A stretch of 64,000 nt of DNA from Lysinibacillus sp. JNUCC-52 (GCF_015999545.1 NZ_CP065546.1:4558001-4622000), one strand, 5' to 3'; counted from the first letter of the stretch, positions 37,382 through 47,900 are shown. The notes: generated by a model not told the origin, from the sequence alone. Program-made: numbers and translations.

Positions 37382-37525
37382 AAGGGCTTCACATAAAGCT
37401 TTATTTTTTAAAAAAAGAGCGTAAAATAAGAATCAGCAAGAAGTTGTTATAAGACAGTTTGATTTTTACATCACATTTTCGATGATTGTTATATTACAAA
37501 AATAAAATAGAAAGGAGAGGTTAAG

Positions 37526-37648
37526 ATGTGGGTTGTAACAGTATTTGAGAATAATAATGTTCGTATTTTTGAATATACAAACAAAGATGAGGCAACAGCA
37601 GCGTTAGCGAAATATAAGAAAAATGCCGTTTTAACATATACAAAATAA
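37526..37648 (+). CDS. 40-residue protein of unknown function
   Basis: A small basic protein that begins MWVVTVFENNNVRIFEYTNK. It has two strand-like segments, then a helix (DEATAALAKYKK) and a final strand: a compact beta-beta-alpha-beta layout. GAAAGGAGAGG lies at ideal distance before the ATG, and a strong terminator follows, so it is a complete gene unit. I do not recognise the family. Confidence 0.7.
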   Translation: MWVVTVFENNNVRIFEYTNKDEATAALAKYKKNAVLTYTK

Positions 37649-37661
37649 TGCTTATTCGTTT

Positions 37662-37705
37662 AAAGAAACCACATTGTACGCAATAACGTACAATGTGGTT
37701 TCTTT
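37662..37705. terminator. Bidirectional terminator
   Basis: A perfect 19-bp stem (37662-37680 with 37687-37705; core ACCACATTGTACG) and a 6-base loop, between the 40-residue gene and the convergent LysE gene. Confidence 0.85.
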
Positions 37706-37712
37706 GTTTTCA

Positions 37713-38309
37713 TTAGTGTATGAGTATTGAAAAGGCACTATAAACTAATAACAGTGCCATTACAATATTAAATGGTTGACGATATTTAATGAGTATTTTG
37801 CGAAAAGCTGAACCAAATAGCGCCCAACTAAATGTACTTATAATGCCCACAAACCCTAAAAATAGGGCGAAAAAAATGTAGCTCGTAAACGATGAATAAT
37901 AAGGGAGAATATAGGTAGCAACTACTGTAATGCCAAATAATATCCCTTTTGGATTTATAAATTGCAAGAAAGCACCGAGCAACAAAAGGCTGCGTTTTTT
38001 TTCATTAGAATAGTGGCCATTATTATTATCATTCTCTTTTGAAGTTAATATTTTATAAGCTAAATATAACATATAGAGTACCCCTAAAATGGTTAATGGG
38101 AGGTTAATAATAGGCATGACGCTGATGAGTGCAATATTAAAAAAACAACTTAGTGCAGTTATTGTACAAAAACCAATTCCAACACCTAGACAAAACTGAA
38201 TGGTTTTGGTCAAACCGAATTGATTGGCAAATGCCATGGCCATAATGTTGTTCGGACCTGGCGTAAAGCTAGTAATAACCACGAATACTAAAAAAGATAG
38301 GTAGGGCAT
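37713..38309 (-). CDS. LysE-family exporter
   Basis: A 198-residue protein with six hydrophobic segments and the family motif TSFTPGPNN near the N-terminus, plus FINPKGILFG in the centre. The second in-frame ATG is taken as start because the first one (38315) directly abuts the GGAGG. It diverges from an XRE-cupin regulator that probably controls it. It probably exports an amino acid or similar amine; the substrate is unknown. Confidence 0.85.
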   Translation of the reverse strand: MPYLSFLVFVVITSFTPGPNNIMAMAFANQFGLTKTIQFCLGVGIGFCTITALSCFFNIALISVMPIINLPLTILGVLYMLYLAYKILTSKENDNNNGHYSNEKKRSLLLLGAFLQFINPKGILFGITVVATYILPYYSSFTSYIFFALFLGFVGIISTFSWALFGSAFRKILIKYRQPFNIVMALLLVYSAFSILIH

Positions 38310-38331
38310 TTTCATCCTCCTTTTAACTTGT

Positions 38332-38400
38332 ATGTTATAATGTCTGAAATAAACAATATAACGTCGTTCTTTTTATTATACAAAACGTACGTTATATTGT
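38332..38400. promoter_or_regulatory. Three operator-like repeats between lysE and xre genes
   Basis: ACGTTATATTGT at 38389-38400, its exact reverse complement ACAATATAACGT at 38353-38364, and a third direct copy with two changes (ATGTTATAATGT) at 38332-38343. They fill the divergent promoter region and are the likely binding sites of the XRE-cupin regulator. Confidence 0.65.
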
Positions 38401-38422
38401 ACATATTTAAAGAGGTGATCGT

Positions 38423-38983
38423 ATGGAAGAAATTCATCTTATTTTTGCAAGAAATTTAAAAGCCATTCGAGAAAAAGAAAAATTAAGCTTAGAAAAAGTG
38501 TCTCAACTATGTGGTGTAAGTAAAACAATGATTGGACAAATTGAAAGAGGGGAGTCCAGTCCGACGCTTACAACAATATGGAAAATCGCAAATGGGCTAA
38601 AGGTTTCTTTTACTTCCCTTATCCATCAACCACAAACGGATACTGAAGTAATTTATAAAAAGGATATTCAAGTATTGTCAGAGGATAATGGAAAATATAG
38701 AGTATATCCGAATTTTCCATTTCAAGAGGACGGTCGCTTTGAAATATATACCATTGAGATTGATAAAGAGGGAAAATTAAGCGCTGAAGCGCATAAGGAA
38801 GGAACGGAAGAGTTTATTACCGTTTTTGAAGGCGAATTAATGATACGGGTTAATGACAACGAGTATAAATTAAAAAATGGTGACTCTATTCGATTTAAAG
38901 CTGACCGACCGCATTTCTATAGCAATACATGTAATACATTAACGAAGTTTGCGATGACAATCTATTATCCTAATGAAAAATAA
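38423..38983 (+). CDS. XRE-family regulator with C-terminal cupin
   Basis: A 186-residue protein. The N-terminal lambda-repressor-type helix-turn-helix (about 8-63) contains VSKTMIGQIERGESSPT. The C-terminal cupin (about 105-182) contains EEFITVFEGELMI and DRPHFYSN. Proteins of this design often control nearby transporters or amine/amino-acid metabolism. GAGGTGAT precedes the ATG. It diverges from the LysE exporter. Confidence 0.88.
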   Translation: MEEIHLIFARNLKAIREKEKLSLEKVSQLCGVSKTMIGQIERGESSPTLTTIWKIANGLKVSFTSLIHQPQTDTEVIYKKDIQVLSEDNGKYRVYPNFPFQEDGRFEIYTIEIDKEGKLSAEAHKEGTEEFITVFEGELMIRVNDNEYKLKNGDSIRFKADRPHFYSNTCNTLTKFAMTIYYPNEK

Positions 38984-38985
38984 AA

Positions 38986-39029
38986 AGCCGTATGGGCGCG
39001 TATTCATAGCGCCTTATACGGTTCTTTTT
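38986..39029. terminator. Bidirectional terminator
   Basis: CCGTAT-GGCGC pairs with GCGCC-ATACGG (small internal loop), with A residues before and CTTTTT after. It lies between the convergent XRE and aminotransferase genes. Confidence 0.8.
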
Positions 39030-39033
39030 GTCT

Positions 39034-40197
39034 TTATAAAATACTGCCTAAACGCTTAATCCCTTCACGGATAATTTCAGGTGTGGCATTTGTATAGTTT
39101 AGACGCATTGTATTTACGCCTGTTTTAGATGTGTAGAATGGGTCACCAGGAACGAATGCGACTTTTTGTTCCATTGCCTTGTTGAAAACGTCCAATGCAG
39201 TTGCTCCGTTATGCATTGTAGCCCAGATAAACATTCCCCCATCTGGTCTTGTGTACGTAACGTGTGCAGGGAAGAATTCTTGCATCGCATCTAGCATTGC
39301 ATCGGATTGATTTTTATATAATGAAACAATTTTTTTCACGTGTTCTGTATAGTCATTATTTGCTAAATAATCATAAATGACATATTGAGAGAAAATGTTT
39401 GTGTGTAGGTCAGTTGCTTGCTTTGCTGTTTCAATATGTTTCATTAACTCTTTGTTTTTTGTAATGACAAAGCCTAAGCGCATACCTGGTGTAACTGTTT
39501 TAGAGAAAGAACCTAATAAAATACTATTTTCGAGTTTTCCAGCACCGATATAAGGTAGTGGCTCACCATGGAAGCGTAATTCTCCATACGGATCATCTTC
39601 AATTAATGCTACGTCATATTTAGCAATGATGTCATAAATTTGTTGACGCTTTTCCTTTGAATACGTTAGTCCAGTTGGATTTTGAAAGTTTGGTACAGTA
39701 TAGATGAATTTTACGTTAGGTTGCTGTAAAGCATTCTCTAACTCTTCTAAATTAAGACCATCATTTTCAAGTGTTACACCATAAAAAGTAGGCTCACTTA
39801 ATGTGAAGGCTTGAATCGCTCCTAAATAGCCTGGCTCCTCAATGATGATGCCATCTCCTTTATTGATAAGTACCTTCCCAATCAGTTCAAGTGCTTGCTG
39901 TGAACCAGTTGTAATCAATATATCATCCGCATGGATATCTAACCCATGAACACGTCGATATTTTGCAGCGATGTATTCACGTAGAGGTGCATAACCTTGC
40001 GTTGATGAATATTGGAATAGTCGACTACCATTTTCACTAATGGCGTGATCAACAGATGCTTTTAATGCATCAATGGGGAAAGAGATTGGGTTTGGAAGCC
40101 CGCCAGCAAAGGAAATAACATCCTCGGCATCCGTTACTTTTAAAATATTACGGATAAATGAGGATGGTGTGTTTAAGATTCTTTCAGAATATTGCAT
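39034..40197 (-). CDS. Class I/II PLP aminotransferase (2-aminoadipate/aromatic type)
   Basis: A 387-residue fold-I aminotransferase. PLP Lys in GSFSKTVTPGMRLG; Asp/Tyr motif EDDPYGELRF; Asn in PNFQNPTG; carboxylate Arg in the C-terminal MRLNYTNA. The N-terminal SFAGGLPNP is typical of the LysN/YdcR-related subgroup. It diverges from a MocR-type regulator, with operator-like repeats between. The substrate is not certain. Confidence 0.85.
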   Translation of the reverse strand: MQYSERILNTPSSFIRNILKVTDAEDVISFAGGLPNPISFPIDALKASVDHAISENGSRLFQYSSTQGYAPLREYIAAKYRRVHGLDIHADDILITTGSQQALELIGKVLINKGDGIIIEEPGYLGAIQAFTLSEPTFYGVTLENDGLNLEELENALQQPNVKFIYTVPNFQNPTGLTYSKEKRQQIYDIIAKYDVALIEDDPYGELRFHGEPLPYIGAGKLENSILLGSFSKTVTPGMRLGFVITKNKELMKHIETAKQATDLHTNIFSQYVIYDYLANNDYTEHVKKIVSLYKNQSDAMLDAMQEFFPAHVTYTRPDGGMFIWATMHNGATALDVFNKAMEQKVAFVPGDPFYTSKTGVNTMRLNYTNATPEIIREGIKRLGSIL

Positions 40198-40250
40198 AAT
40201 TTTATCGGTCCTTTTTCTGATTTTTTAAAAATTATATCATTGTAATCATA

Positions 40251-40299
40251 TGCATACAATATTATCATTGTATGCAAGACAATTTAAATATTGTATGCA
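40251..40299. promoter_or_regulatory. MocR-type operator repeats
   Basis: TGCATACAAT at 40251-40260 and ATTGTATGCA at 40267-40276 form a perfect inverted repeat with six bases between. A third copy, ATTGTATGCA, lies at 40290-40299. They lie between the divergent aminotransferase and MocR genes. Confidence 0.7.
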
Positions 40300-40325
40300 A
40301 ATTTGAGGAGAAAGGGGCATAAAAT

Positions 40326-41729
40326 ATGCCATTCAATTCATTTGATGAATACCCAATGAGCTGGAAGCCAAATATCCGTAATATTTCAGGACCAATATAT
40401 ATTGCAATTGCTGAACAGCTTGAACAGGATATTAAAGAAGGTATTTTATTGCCAGGAACAAAGTTACCTCCACAACGTGAGATTGCTGATTATTTAGATG
40501 TAAATTTAAGCACGATTACGCGTGCGTTTAAGCTTTGCGGACAAAAAGGGCTCATTTATGCTTCAATAGGGAGCGGTACGTTTGTTTCTTCTGATGCCGC
40601 AACGAATAAAATTTTATTACCTACAAGTCATTCTGCTCATATGATTGAGTTGGGTTCCGTGTTGCCTACGACATATGCCAATGAGGAAATAACACGCTAT
40701 ATGAAAAAAATGCTGAATGATTCGCATTTCAGCAATTTGTTTCAATATGGACGACCTGAGGCGAACGCCTGGCAAACAGAAGCAGCAGCAAAACTTTTGG
40801 AAAAAGTCGGCTTTCAAACAGATCAGCCTATCGTGTTGGGGGCAGGAGGACAAAATGCAATTGTCGCTACACTAGCAGCATTGTTCCATCCAGGAGATCG
40901 CATTGGAACAGATCCAATTACATATGCGGGGATAAAAACGGCGGCGAATATGCTCGGAATACAACTTGTGGCTATTCACCAAAAAGATGGAGAAATGACA
41001 AAAGAAGGGCTCTTATATGCTTGTAAAAATGAACATATTAAAGGTCTTTACGTCATTCCTGATTTTCATAATCCTACAACCCATACAATGTCAATCGATA
41101 CGAGGAAAATGATTGCAGAAGTGGCAAGGCAAAAAGATATAATTGTTATTGAGGATGCAATATATAGCTTTTTACAAGAACAGCCTCTTGCACCAATTGC
41201 ACTTTATGCACCAGAAAAGGTAGTTTATATTGCTAGCGTGTCCAAAACGATTTCACCTGGGTTAAGACTTTCTTTTGTTGTGACACCTAGTGCTTTAAGA
41301 AAGAAAATTATTGAAACATTATATAATATGAATATATCTGTTTCACCAGTCATGGTGGAGCTTACAGCAAGATTAATCCAAGATGGAGTTGCTCAAACGA
41401 TTTTAGAGAAACAACGATTATATGCTAAACAACAAAATGCCCTTGTTAATCAATATTTAGGTGAGTACAATATTTTAGGCAATGATGAATGCATTTTTAG
41501 ATGGCTTCTATTGCCTGAAAAATTTACTGGTGTGCAGTTTGAATTGCTTGCATCGAAAGCGGGCGTACAAGTATATGCTGCAGAGCGTTTTGCAGTAGGA
41601 AATGCTAAACCTGTAAATGCAGTTCGATTGGCAATAACTGCACCCGAAAATAGCATGCAACTGGAGCAAGCCTTAACCGTATTAAAGGAATTGCTCGAAA
41701 GTGATGGTGACTATACTTTTATAGATTAA
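40326..41729 (+). CDS. GntR/MocR-type regulator with aminotransferase domain
   Basis: A 467-residue protein. The N-terminal winged helix (about 20-88) contains PPQREIADYLDVNLSTITRA. The rest is a fold-I aminotransferase-like domain with the PLP Lys in ASVSKTISPGLRL and the Asp motif EDAIYSFL. Members bind PLP and regulate a neighbouring gene; here the divergent aminotransferase is the obvious target. GAGGAGAAAGGGG precedes the ATG. Confidence 0.88.
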   Translation: MPFNSFDEYPMSWKPNIRNISGPIYIAIAEQLEQDIKEGILLPGTKLPPQREIADYLDVNLSTITRAFKLCGQKGLIYASIGSGTFVSSDAATNKILLPTSHSAHMIELGSVLPTTYANEEITRYMKKMLNDSHFSNLFQYGRPEANAWQTEAAAKLLEKVGFQTDQPIVLGAGGQNAIVATLAALFHPGDRIGTDPITYAGIKTAANMLGIQLVAIHQKDGEMTKEGLLYACKNEHIKGLYVIPDFHNPTTHTMSIDTRKMIAEVARQKDIIVIEDAIYSFLQEQPLAPIALYAPEKVVYIASVSKTISPGLRLSFVVTPSALRKKIIETLYNMNISVSPVMVELTARLIQDGVAQTILEKQRLYAKQQNALVNQYLGEYNILGNDECIFRWLLLPEKFTGVQFELLASKAGVQVYAAERFAVGNAKPVNAVRLAITAPENSMQLEQALTVLKELLESDGDYTFID

Positions 41730-41753
41730 AAATAGATAGTACATAATAATGGT

Positions 41754-43007
41754 ATGTGTGGTGAAATGATGGAACATAAAGGACGGATTATTTTTCATGT
41801 TGATATGAATAGTTTTTATGCATCTGTTGAGCAGGCGCATGATCCTAGCTTAAAAGGGAAACCAATCGCAATTGCAGGGAACCCAAAGGAAAGACGGGGC
41901 ATATTAGTGACATGTTCATATGAGGCGAGGGCGCTTGGCGTTTATACGACAATGACGGTACATGAAGCAAAACGTAAATGTCCAGATTTATTGTTGCTAC
42001 CACCAGATTTTCAAAAATACCGTGAGGCTTCCAAAGCGATGTTTGCTATTTTACGTAGCTATACGGCACTGGTGGAACCAGTATCAATTGATGAAGGCTA
42101 TATGGATGTAACATTATTAAGTAAGGAGCGCCATGCGCTTCAAATTGCCCAGGAAATACAAAGTCGATTATTAGCTGAATTGGATTTGCCTTGCTCTATT
42201 GGTGTAGCCCCCAATAAGTTTTTAGCAAAAACTGCATCGGATATGAAAAAACCGATGGGTATTACAGTATTAAGACTACGAGATATTGAACAAGTACTTT
42301 GGCCACTTGAAGTAGTCGAAATGCATGGCATTGGTGAAAGTACAGCCAAAAAGTTAAATGACCAAGGCATTTTTACAATCGGTCATTTGGCTAAGGTGGA
42401 TGAACATAAAATCAAACATATATTAGGGAAAAATGGGGTTAGACTCCGCGCAAGAGCCAATGGAATTGATACTAGAGAAGTTGATCCAGAAGCAATTTAT
42501 GATACGAAAAGTGTCGGTAATTCTACGACATTACCACATGATGTAACCGATTTACGTGCCTTGCATAAAACGATTGAAGGATTGTGTAAAAAGGTAGCAG
42601 AACGGCTTGATGCAAAACGTTTAGCAGGTTCCACAGTCAGTATACAAATTCGTGATGCAGATTGGCACAATCATACACGCTCAAAATCGATGACGAATGT
42701 CATTTATCGCTTTGAGGATATTTATGAAATTGCCTGTGGACTATTTGATAAACATTGGGATGAATCGCCTGTTCGTTTGCTCGGGGTGACTGTTTCCAAT
42801 GTGGTTGATCGGAAAGATTATAGCCAACAGTTGTCTATTTTCAATTTTGAAGAGCATGTAAAAGACGAGCCGATTTTAAAGGTAGTGGATGAGATTGAAG
42901 GGCGCTTTGGGAAAGGGATCATTAAACGAGGTGTGGATATCGGCAAACGATCATCTTACCAATCACAAACGAGCTTTAGCAAAGACTTTTTGGACGACCA
43001 CGAGTAG
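41754..43007 (+). CDS. dinB: DNA polymerase IV (Y family)
   Basis: A 417-residue translesion polymerase. Palm motifs FHVDMNSFYASVE and VSIDEGYMDVT carry the catalytic carboxylates; the helix-hairpin-helix region (MHGIGESTAKKLNDQGI) and the little finger follow. It ends in a short polar tail. The start could be the ATG at 41754, 41766 or 41769; GGTGA before the last two favours them. B. subtilis has its polymerase yqjH in the same chromosomal region. Confidence 0.92.
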   Translation: MCGEMMEHKGRIIFHVDMNSFYASVEQAHDPSLKGKPIAIAGNPKERRGILVTCSYEARALGVYTTMTVHEAKRKCPDLLLLPPDFQKYREASKAMFAILRSYTALVEPVSIDEGYMDVTLLSKERHALQIAQEIQSRLLAELDLPCSIGVAPNKFLAKTASDMKKPMGITVLRLRDIEQVLWPLEVVEMHGIGESTAKKLNDQGIFTIGHLAKVDEHKIKHILGKNGVRLRARANGIDTREVDPEAIYDTKSVGNSTTLPHDVTDLRALHKTIEGLCKKVAERLDAKRLAGSTVSIQIRDADWHNHTRSKSMTNVIYRFEDIYEIACGLFDKHWDESPVRLLGVTVSNVVDRKDYSQQLSIFNFEEHVKDEPILKVVDEIEGRFGKGIIKRGVDIGKRSSYQSQTSFSKDFLDDHE

Positions 43008-43032
43008 GAGTTAACCTAAACATAAGTACAAA

Positions 43033-43057
43033 GGGGCATTACGTTCACGTAAGCCCC
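43033..43057. terminator. Hairpin between convergent dinB and acetyltransferase genes
   Basis: GGGGCATTACGT / ACGTAAGCCCC with a 2-base loop and one unpaired base. T runs are poor on both strands. Confidence 0.5.
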
Positions 43058-43068
43058 AACCTGCATCT

Positions 43069-43617
43069 TTATTTCATCGGATTAATAATTCCGTAAAAAA
43101 CTATATCTTCAAACACGTCATTTTTGTAAATATGGTCTTTTAAAGTACCTTCATAATGCATACCACACTTTTCCATAATCTTACCAGAAGCGGGATTTGA
43201 TTTAAAATAGCGAGCGTAAACACGATGATAGTTTTTCTCTGTAAACACAAAGTCGATAAGAGCCTTAGCTGCTTCTGTTGCATAGCCATTGCCCCAATGT
43301 TCTTCACCAATCCAATAGGCAATTTCGCCATTTTTGTATTGTTGATGATTGGAAATACCGATAGCCCCATATAACTGACCACTTTGTTTGTCTGTAATAG
43401 CAAATTCATATATTTGATCTAAGTCATAGTTTTTTTCATGATTTGCAATCCATGTCAGTGCACAATCAATTGAGTATGGATAAGGTAAATTCAACGTGCT
43501 TTTGTATAGATTGTAATTGTTGCAATACTTACTGACTTCCTGTGCATCCGTTTCTTTAAAAAGGCGTAGCAGTAGCCGATCTGTTTCGAGTGTTTTATCA
43601 GTTTTACTATAAATCAT
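43069..43617 (-). CDS. GNAT acetyltransferase, RimJ/RimL-like
   Basis: A 182-residue protein of the ribosomal-protein-type GNAT subgroup (Acetyltransf_3). It starts with LETDRLLLRLF. The acetyl-CoA motif EEHWGNGYATEAAKAL is at about 105-121, followed by YHRVYARYFKSNPASGKIMEKCGM. The start at 43617 follows AGGAGGAA; the ATG at 43812 would add 65 residues without support. The substrate is unknown. Confidence 0.85.
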   Translation of the reverse strand: MIYSKTDKTLETDRLLLRLFKETDAQEVSKYCNNYNLYKSTLNLPYPYSIDCALTWIANHEKNYDLDQIYEFAITDKQSGQLYGAIGISNHQQYKNGEIAYWIGEEHWGNGYATEAAKALIDFVFTEKNYHRVYARYFKSNPASGKIMEKCGMHYEGTLKDHIYKNDVFEDIVFYGIINPMK

Positions 43618-43838
43618 GTTCTTCCTCCTTCTTCTAGTTATTTCATGCCATGAAAACTTATTTTCATAGTATATCACATATAAATGGTTATTTTGTATAA
43701 TTTTGGGTAATTCAAATGTTGAATACAGCTGGAAACATAATAACGATTTTAATAACATTTTGTTCTTAACAAAAAATGAAATAAGTGAATAATTAGCAAT
43801 CCTATATGGCACATTAACATATAGGAGGTGGAAGAAAA

Positions 43839-44084
43839 ATGTCTAAAATTATTGGTGTCGAACAATCATTATCAAATGTTGAAGATGCATTAAAAGCTAA
43901 AGGTTATGAAGTGATTCAGCTTCGCAATGAAGAAGATGCAAAAAAATGCGATGCTTGCGTAATTACAGGGCAGGATAGAGATGTTATGGGAATTAGTGAT
44001 CCTATAATGGCAGGACCTGTTATTGATGCGGCTGGGCTTTCTGCTGATGAAGTAATACAGCGTGTAGATCATTATTTCCACTAA
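43839..44084 (+). CDS. ykuS: UPF0180 family protein (YkuS)
   Basis: An 81-residue cytosolic protein matching UPF0180 (B. subtilis YkuS), with the family stretch [24 protein letters not shown] precedes the ATG. Monocistronic; function unknown. Confidence 0.82.
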   Translation: MSKIIGVEQSLSNVEDALKAKGYEVIQLRNEEDAKKCDACVITGQDRDVMGISDPIMAGPVIDAAGLSADEVIQRVDHYFH

Positions 44085-44273
44085 ATATGGCTTAGGTGCT
44101 GTTTTTGAAGTCTAAAGTGGCTTCGAAAGCGGCATCTTTTAATTTCCACCTGAAGCAAGCTAAGTTTATCTCTTAAGTACTATTCCTAATATCTTTATAC
44201 CAGCATTTCCTTTATAATTAACACTAGCTACATATTTTAACAATCACGGGTAGACATAAGGGGAGAGACTGAA

Positions 44274-44714
44274 ATGGAAATACTTCACGCGACTCTGGAT
44301 GAATTAGAAGAAGTAACAGTGCTATTTGATGAATATCGCCAGTTTTATGGATTAGAATCAGATAGAAGTAGTGCTAAAGCATTTATCCAATTACGAATGG
44401 CTTTAAAAGAATCCATTATTTTTATTGCTAAAGTAAATGGGAAAACGATTGGCTTTGCGCAACTATATCCAACTTTTTCATCTATCGCATTACAGCGGGC
44501 ATATATACTAAATGATATATATGTAACAGACGATGCTAGAGGCCAAGGGGTGGGCAAAGCATTGATGGAGAAAGTGTTTCAATATTGTGAGCAACAATAT
44601 GCAAGATATGTTACACTTCAAACGGCTACAGATAATGTGCATGCACGAAAGCTCTATGAAAATCTCAATATGAAGCAAGATCAATATTGTAATTATGTTA
44701 AGTATTTTAATTAG
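44274..44714 (+). CDS. GNAT acetyltransferase
   Basis: A 146-residue single-domain N-acetyltransferase. The acetyl-CoA binding motif ARGQGVGKALMEKV lies at about 88-101, followed by the typical LQTATDNVHARKLYENLNM. GGGGAGAG precedes the ATG. Monocistronic with its own terminator. The substrate is unknown. Confidence 0.87.
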   Translation: MEILHATLDELEEVTVLFDEYRQFYGLESDRSSAKAFIQLRMALKESIIFIAKVNGKTIGFAQLYPTFSSIALQRAYILNDIYVTDDARGQGVGKALMEKVFQYCEQQYARYVTLQTATDNVHARKLYENLNMKQDQYCNYVKYFN

Positions 44715-44715
44715 G

Positions 44716-44755
44716 AAAAAGCATCTCATCCATTTTGGATGTAGATGCTTTTTTT
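44716..44755 (+). terminator. Intrinsic terminator after the acetyltransferase gene
   Basis: AAAAGCATCT pairs with AGATGCTTTT, extended inward by CATCC / GGATG, and followed by seven T residues. Confidence 0.88.
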
Positions 44756-44909
44756 ATGTCTATCTACAATAGCGTGATAGGTTTCATTGTAGTAGAAGTA
44801 TGTGATAACTTAATCTTCTTTTTGAATTTTTGCATACACCAGAAAAGAAAACAATATTTGATTGAGATAAAAGTTAATTTTCGAATGAAGTCGTTGAGAA
44901 TAAAGACAA

Positions 44910-44939
44910 AAGGCATCGAGGAACCTAACTCGATGCCTT
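44910..44939 (-). terminator. Intrinsic terminator of the subtilase gene
   Basis: A perfect 11-bp stem AAGGCATCGAG / CTCGATGCCTT with an 8-base loop. On the minus strand it runs into TTTTGTCTTT. The stretch 44756-44909 holds no supported gene. Confidence 0.85.
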
Positions 44940-44959
44940 GCTTTGTTTATAGTTGCTAG

Positions 44960-47900
44960 TTACTGTACTTCGAGCGTATATGGTTTTGTACTCGCTTTGC
45001 CGTTTACTTCACTAACTTCTATATAATATGTTCCTTTATCTAGTTCGACAAAACCTATTTCCGTATCTTTAGAACCGTAAAGATCTAATGTTTCAACCGT
45101 TTTTCCAAATGCATCAATAATTCGAATTACACCATCTAAACCTTTTTCAGTTTGTAAAGAGAAGAACACATCGCGTTTGCGGTCATTGTAAAATTCAAAA
45201 TAGTCTTTATCGCCAAATGGCACACTGGCATTTAAATATTGATTAGCAACATATTTATCGCCACTTTTCGTTAGCTTTGTTGGTTCTGTTGGCAAACCAT
45301 TCACTAATGTGGAATTTGCATCTTCATCAACATTTTTATGATTAAATACAGATAATGTGTATGGTTGCAGTGATACGAGCCCAAAGTCCGTACCGTTTAT
45401 AGTAATAAAATAACCGTGATTTCTTTTTGCTAGGAAAGAGGTGTTGACCTCTGAAGTTCCCGAGAGACCAAGGAATATTTCAAATAAGCTTTCACCTTGT
45501 CCAAACGGAATTTCTGTTGCTAGTTCTTCGTCATCGATTTGCATATTGCCATTTGTATCCTCGATAATTGAACCAGAAAACTTCAAGTCAAATTGAAGTT
45601 CTTTTGGTAACTGATTGAGTTGTTTATTTGTATAAGGTACGGAAGATATCAGAAGACTTAAAACTGTATCCTCCCCTCGCTGTTTATAGTAGTAGTAATC
45701 TTTATCATCATTATAGAGAAGATGATTTTGATAGTCCTTACCTGGTACAATTGTTTGGGCATCGATGTCTGCATTTATATCATTGTTTTTGTCATCAGGT
45801 ATAGCAACCATCTTACTTGTTGATAGTGTATATGGTTCGATAGAATGGCCACCAGTATTGATAATTTTCACAACGTATGTTTTATCTTTTTTCAGTGCTA
45901 TTGCTTTTGCATCGTTTTCATCAATTGTTATGCCGTAAAGTAGACCAATTAGCCCTGGATCATTAGTTAATGAAGAAAATGGTAGCAACTCATTCGTTTC
46001 CTCATCATATTCCAATAATGTAGCGGCTGGCTTATGATTATATCCTTTTTTAATTTGGAAACCATAAATCGCATCTTCTGGAGCGGTAAATACGAAATAA
46101 TCTTCATCATATTCCGTTTGGAAGTATGCTTTTTGACTTTCACCGATATTATAAGGAATCGCATTCTCCATAATAAGGTCAGCATCTATAGCATTTTCAT
46201 CAAAATCTGAATCTAAACTTATATTTAAAAAATTATTTACTCGTTCCCGTTTCTTTCCTTTTAATGGAGCTGGCTCATTTTCACTGTATGGTAAATCGTC
46301 TTCAACAATTGGCTCATTCAAAGGAAGTCCGTCTTCATCTTCAGGAAGATGAACAATTTCTCCTTTTAACGTGTAAGGAATAATAGATTCATTAATGGAC
46401 GATTTTTCCTCATTATCAATACCGCCGCTAAGGAGAATATCGATTGAGATTACGCCACTGTTGTCATTGGAAACGCTTAATACATACTCTTCCTCAGGGA
46501 TTGCATCAAATACGATACTTGCATTTTCACCTTTTTCGGAGCTGAAATATGCTTGTATTGGGTAGGGGGCAATTTCATTTTCTTCAACATCTACTTGTTC
46601 TGTTGGGATGCTATCCAACTCACTTTTTAGATAGATTTCCATTGATGCTGTAACACCTGGTATACCTGATAAATCAAATTTTAATGTAGATGGTTCAGTT
46701 ACTGAAAAAGTAAAGTAATCTTTGTCGATTTGTTGATCCTCTGAAAGTAATGTATAATTTTCCCCCGCTGTACTAAATGGGAACTGTTGAATATTATATG
46801 GACTGTCTATTGCTAATGAATCGATAGGTAATTCCTTCGTCGTTTCAGCTGTGAAAATGAAGTTAGATGCACCTTTTAGGCTATAGCTTCCATTATAATC
46901 TTTGACGCCAATAAGAAGCGTTCCTGCTTGTTCTGCTTTATAAAGGTAGCCTTCTTGTTTTCCTGCGCGAACATCATTTACATTAATCGTTTCTGACTCA
47001 TCTTTTTGACCTGCAGGGTAGAAGTATAGGTCAAATGCATAGTCAAAGTAGCTAGCTCCTTTTAATGACAGTTGTGCATATTCACCTGCATCTAATTCAA
47101 TTTTATACCATTTCTTTTCATCAGGTAGCTTGAACTCGCCTTTTTCGGTATTTTTACTATTTTTATTTAGCACTTTGGCATTGTTTAGGCGCTCTTCGTT
47201 TGTTTCAGAATAGCGCTTCGGTAGGTTGTTTAAATCGAAGTGTAATGCTTTAAATGGGTCAACGAGGCCATGTCCATAGGTGAGATCGTAGCCTCTTTCA
47301 CCTAAATCCTTTGCGGTCATTTCGAGTATTGCCTCTATTTCATGAGGCTTTAAAGTAGGATATTTTGATTTTAGTAGAGCAGCTACACCCGCCACAACAG
47401 GAGATGCCATTGAAGTCCCGCTAAATGTTGTGAATGAGGATCCCTTTTTTCCATCATAAACGGTACTATAAATTTCTTCTCCTGGCGCAACGATGTCCAC
47501 TGATGGTCCATAGTTTGAATAGCTTGATAATTTATTGTGTTTATTTGTAGAACCAACGCTAATGACACCTTCGAAAGAAGCGGGGAAGGAGTAATAATCT
47601 GTTGAATCATTCCCTGCAGCAGCTACAATTGTAATGCCTTTATCGATTGCTTTTTGTACGGCTTCCTGCATAAGAGGGGACTCGCCGTAGCCACCGAGAC
47701 TCATATTAATAACGTCGGCATTTTGTTCAATGGCGTGCAGTATCCCTTGTGCTATAACGAAATCATTTGCACTTTGTTTGCCGTTAAAGACATCGATTGG
47801 AAGAATCTTTGCTGCTGGGAAAACACCGTATCCACCAAACCCGTTATCTTTAGTAGCTGCAATAATGCCTGCTACATGCGTCCCGTGGGGGTCAGAAAAG

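Noticed and set aside
44735..44959. Plus-strand ORF of 74 codons after the acetyltransferase
   Set aside because: No ribosome binding site; it begins in the terminator stem and ends in the terminator of the subtilase; composition is that of non-coding AT-rich DNA.
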